From contig QIJB01000006.1 of NCBI GenBank assembly GCA_003231675.1, positions 1-11,515 on the forward strand: a stretch of DNA of 11,515 nucleotides, written 5' to 3'. The DNA comes from Candidatus Campbelliibacteriota bacterium (lineage in GTDB: Bacteria; Patescibacteriota; Minisyncoccia; UBA9983). The notes below the pieces were generated by a model. It saw only the letters and a list, made by a program, of their open reading frames with translations, was not told where the DNA came from and searched no databases. Positions within the stretch are counted from its first letter, which is position 1. The number at the start of each line of letters is the position of its first letter. Of the stretch, positions 9,491 through 11,515 are shown piece after piece. The position numbers were made by a program, and so were the translations under genes.

Positions 9491-11515
9491 TTACCTTAAT
9501 GATACCATATCCTCCCAGTTTTTGCCTAGAGAGATATTCACCTCCATGGGGATATCTCCATTGTAGACTTTTTCCATAATTTCGGCAATTTTCGGGGCGA
9601 GTGTTTTAACATCTTCATTTTTTATCTCAAACAAAAGTTCGTCGTGAATCTGGAGCAAAAGACGCACTTTTTCCTTGAGTCCATTTTTCTCAAGGAAATC
9701 ATCAACCCTCACCATCGCCATTTTAATAAAGTCGGCCGCCGTTCCCTGTATGGGCGCGTTGACCGCCATCCTCTCCGCTTCTTTCCGAATATATTCTATC
9801 GGAGAATTTATTTCTGGAAAATAACGCTTTCTGCTAAACATTGTCTCGGTATAGCCGTTTTTATGGGCAAATTCTTTTACGCGCTCCACATAATCCGCCA
9901 TCCCCTGAAAATCATTAAAATACTCATCATAAAAAATTTTAGCCTCTTCCCGCGAACAGCCCATATTGGCGCGAAGAGCGTTGATGCCCATTCCGTAAAT
10001 AATGCCGAAGTTTATCACCTTCGCCCTTCTTCTCATTTCGCTTGTCACTTTATCCGGAGAAATATTAAAAACTTCCGACGCAACAGCTGTGTGTATATCG
10101 CCACCTTTTTTGAAAACTTCCGCCATTTTTTTATCTCCGCTCAAAATTGCCGCGACACGCAGTTCAATTTGAGAATAATCAAAGGATACCAATTGAAAAC
10201 CTTTATCGGAAATGAAAGCTTTGCGAATCTTTTTTCCCGGCTCCGTTCTTTTGGGAATGTTTTGAAGGTTCGGCTCCTTTGAAGAAATTCTCCCTGTGGA
10301 CGTTCCGGCTTGGTCAAAGGTTGTGTGAAGCCTTCCTTTTTTGTCAGCCATATCGGGAAGAGCGTCAATGTATGTGGAAACTAATTTACTTAATTCCCGA
10401 TAATGAATTATTTCCTCTATAATCGGGTGGGTCTCTTTGAGATTGATTAAGACTGAGATATTTGTTGAACGCGCCCCGCCGGGTGTTTTTTTCATTCCCT
10501 TGGCGTTCAAGTCTAACTTTTCAAAAAGAATCTTGGACATCTGTTTAGGGGAATTTATATTAAACTCCTCTCCGGCCAGTAACCAAATCTTTTTTTCAAG
10601 ACGATTAAGTTCCTTGTGATATTCTTTTGAGAGTTTGGCAAGATAAGGAATATCCAAAAGAATTCCTCGCTCTTGCATTTCGGAAAGTATTTTTAATAAA
10701 GGGAGCTCTACTTCTTTAAACAGCTTTTCTGGAACAGCCCCCTTAAATCTTTCATAAAGTTCCTTTTCTTTTGATTTTTTTTCTTCTTGGCGGCCTTTTT
10801 CTTTTTCATCTTTTAATGGTTCACCGCCGTTAATTCTTTGGATCAAACTTCTGAACCCGAATTCATCAAATAACATCTTCGCTTTTTCAATATCAAACTG
10901 CTTCCTCCACTCGCAATCTTTCAGGGAAAATTTTATCGGAGCGTCGCGCCTGATTTCTGCTAAACCCTTGCTGAAAAGCGCTTCCTCCTCGTTTTCCTCC
11001 AGGAGTTTGATTGTTCTCGGTTTGACACCGGCTTTTTCCAAAACGCTTTTGTCTTTCTTGAGTATTCTGTAAATGTTTTCAATCGTTCCGAATTTTTGTA
11101 TCAATTCTCCTCCCGTTTTATCTCCAATTCCAGGAACGCCGATGATGTTGTCGGACGGATCGCCTTTTAACCCCTTGAAGTCGGGCAAGAGTTTCGGCTC
11201 AAATCCGTAGCGTTCCCTCACTTTATCTTCGTTATATATAACCGCCTCTTTTATTCCCTTACTCAAAGTGTAAACGACGACATCGTCATCCTCCACCAAC
11301 TGGAGTGTGTCCAGATCGCCGGAGGCGATAATAACTTGGGGCTCGCGATTTTTATTTTTACTCGCTGACTGGCGGTCGGCGGATAACGGATAAATTTTTT
11401 CAACAATTGTTCCCAGTATGTCATCCGCCTCAAAGCCCGGTTCCGCGTAAACGGGAACTTTAAAAACATCAAGAATGTCGCGCGAACGGTTTATCTGCTC
11501 CGCCAAGCTATCGTC
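9491..11515 (-). CDS. polA: DNA polymerase I lacking a 3'-5' exonuclease domain (5' end outside window)
   Basis: The frame is open to base 11515 (DDSLAEQINRS...), so the gene continues outside the window; the TTG at 11506 is not a real start. About 674 residues are visible and roughly 100 are missing by comparison with E. coli. In order, counting from 11506: rest of the 5' nuclease (FEADDILGTI at 25-34, ASGDLDTLQLV at 61-71) with its helix-hairpin-helix (KGLKGDPSDNIIGVPGIGDK, 111-130), a charged linker (about 227-250), then the polymerase domain from about 255. Motif A is DYSQIELR (443-450), motif B RRAKVINFGIIYG (493-505) and motif C QIHDELLFE (619-627). The ~180-residue proofreading domain of E. 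coli Pol I is absent. It serves Okazaki-fragment maturation and repair synthesis, and heads the polA-receiver-holA operon. Confidence 0.96.
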   Translation of the reverse strand, partial: DDSLAEQINRSRDILDVFKVPVYAEPGFEADDILGTIVEKIYPLSADRQSASKNKNREPQVIIASGDLDTLQLVEDDDVVVYTLSKGIKEAVIYNEDKVRERYGFEPKLLPDFKGLKGDPSDNIIGVPGIGDKTGGELIQKFGTIENIYRILKKDKSVLEKAGVKPRTIKLLEENEEEALFSKGLAEIRRDAPIKFSLKDCEWRKQFDIEKAKMLFDEFGFRSLIQRINGGEPLKDEKEKGRQEEKKSKEKELYERFKGAVPEKLFKEVELPLLKILSEMQERGILLDIPYLAKLSKEYHKELNRLEKKIWLLAGEEFNINSPKQMSKILFEKLDLNAKGMKKTPGGARSTNISVLINLKETHPIIEEIIHYRELSKLVSTYIDALPDMADKKGRLHTTFDQAGTSTGRISSKEPNLQNIPKRTEPGKKIRKAFISDKGFQLVSFDYSQIELRVAAILSGDKKMAEVFKKGGDIHTAVASEVFNISPDKVTSEMRRRAKVINFGIIYGMGINALRANMGCSREEAKIFYDEYFNDFQGMADYVERVKEFAHKNGYTETMFSRKRYFPEINSPIEYIRKEAERMAVNAPIQGTAADFIKMAMVRVDDFLEKNGLKEKVRLLLQIHDELLFEIKNEDVKTLAPKIAEIMEKVYNGDIPMEVNISLGKNWEDMVSLR

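Noticed and set aside
1..11515. CRISPR array, rRNA, transposase or integrase gene
   Set aside because: No regularly spaced repeats, rRNA motifs or DDE, tyrosine or serine recombinase motifs were seen on either strand.

Overview
The window looks like part of a Candidate Phyla Radiation (Patescibacteria) genome, most likely of Parcubacteria type. The signs are compact genes with many convergent or overlapping ends, a DNA polymerase I without a proofreading domain, a membrane-anchored lamin-tail-domain protein, a stand-alone receiver protein, a GH57-like protein, and many genes with no Shine-Dalgarno sequence. UGA is used as a stop (end of the LOG gene at 7551-7553), which argues against the UGA-glycine code of Gracilibacteria/Absconditabacteria. 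The lineage is an inference from gene content.

Layout, left to right. (1) 1-504, plus strand: 3' part of a GH57-like carbohydrate-active protein, ending at a bidirectional terminator. (2) 551-3900, minus strand: an RNA-metabolism cluster reading rpsO - NYN-domain RNase-like gene - pnp - 74-residue gene of unknown function. (3) 3984-4319, minus strand: a small membrane-anchored protein whose terminator contains the rpsO promoter. (4) 4374-6602, plus strand: mutM, a lamin-tail surface protein and a DoxX-like membrane protein, then tRNA-Lys(UUU) and a LOG-family nucleotide hydrolase (6825-7553). (5) 7555-8304: a composite junction with a displaced holA 3'-end relic, a palindrome-rich 86-residue gene and the intact holA 3' end. 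(6) 8174-11515, minus strand: polA (5' end outside the window) - receiver protein - holA, apparently one operon for DNA replication and repair.

The two most unusual regions are these. First, the holA 3' end is present twice: intact at 8174-8304 and as a diverged relic at 7555-7689 that abuts the LOG stop. Both copies share a 19-base identical core in direct orientation. This is what is expected when a ~0.6 kb segment inserts into the 3' end of a gene and supplies a replacement end. The segment carries one small gene that has the window's only canonical Shine-Dalgarno at optimal spacing and is packed with near-perfect palindromes. One of these, 41 bp long, holds two inverted consensus DnaA boxes. 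Second, six genes have a -10-like hexamer ending 6-7 bases before the ATG with no Shine-Dalgarno, a strong signature of leaderless mRNAs. At rpsO that promoter is nested inside the terminator of the upstream gene.

Functional grouping: translation and RNA decay (rpsO, NYN, pnp), DNA replication and repair (mutM, polA, holA), envelope (lamin-tail protein, DoxX, the 111-residue protein) and nucleotide metabolism (LOG). No CRISPR array, rRNA, recognisable transposase or integrase gene is present.
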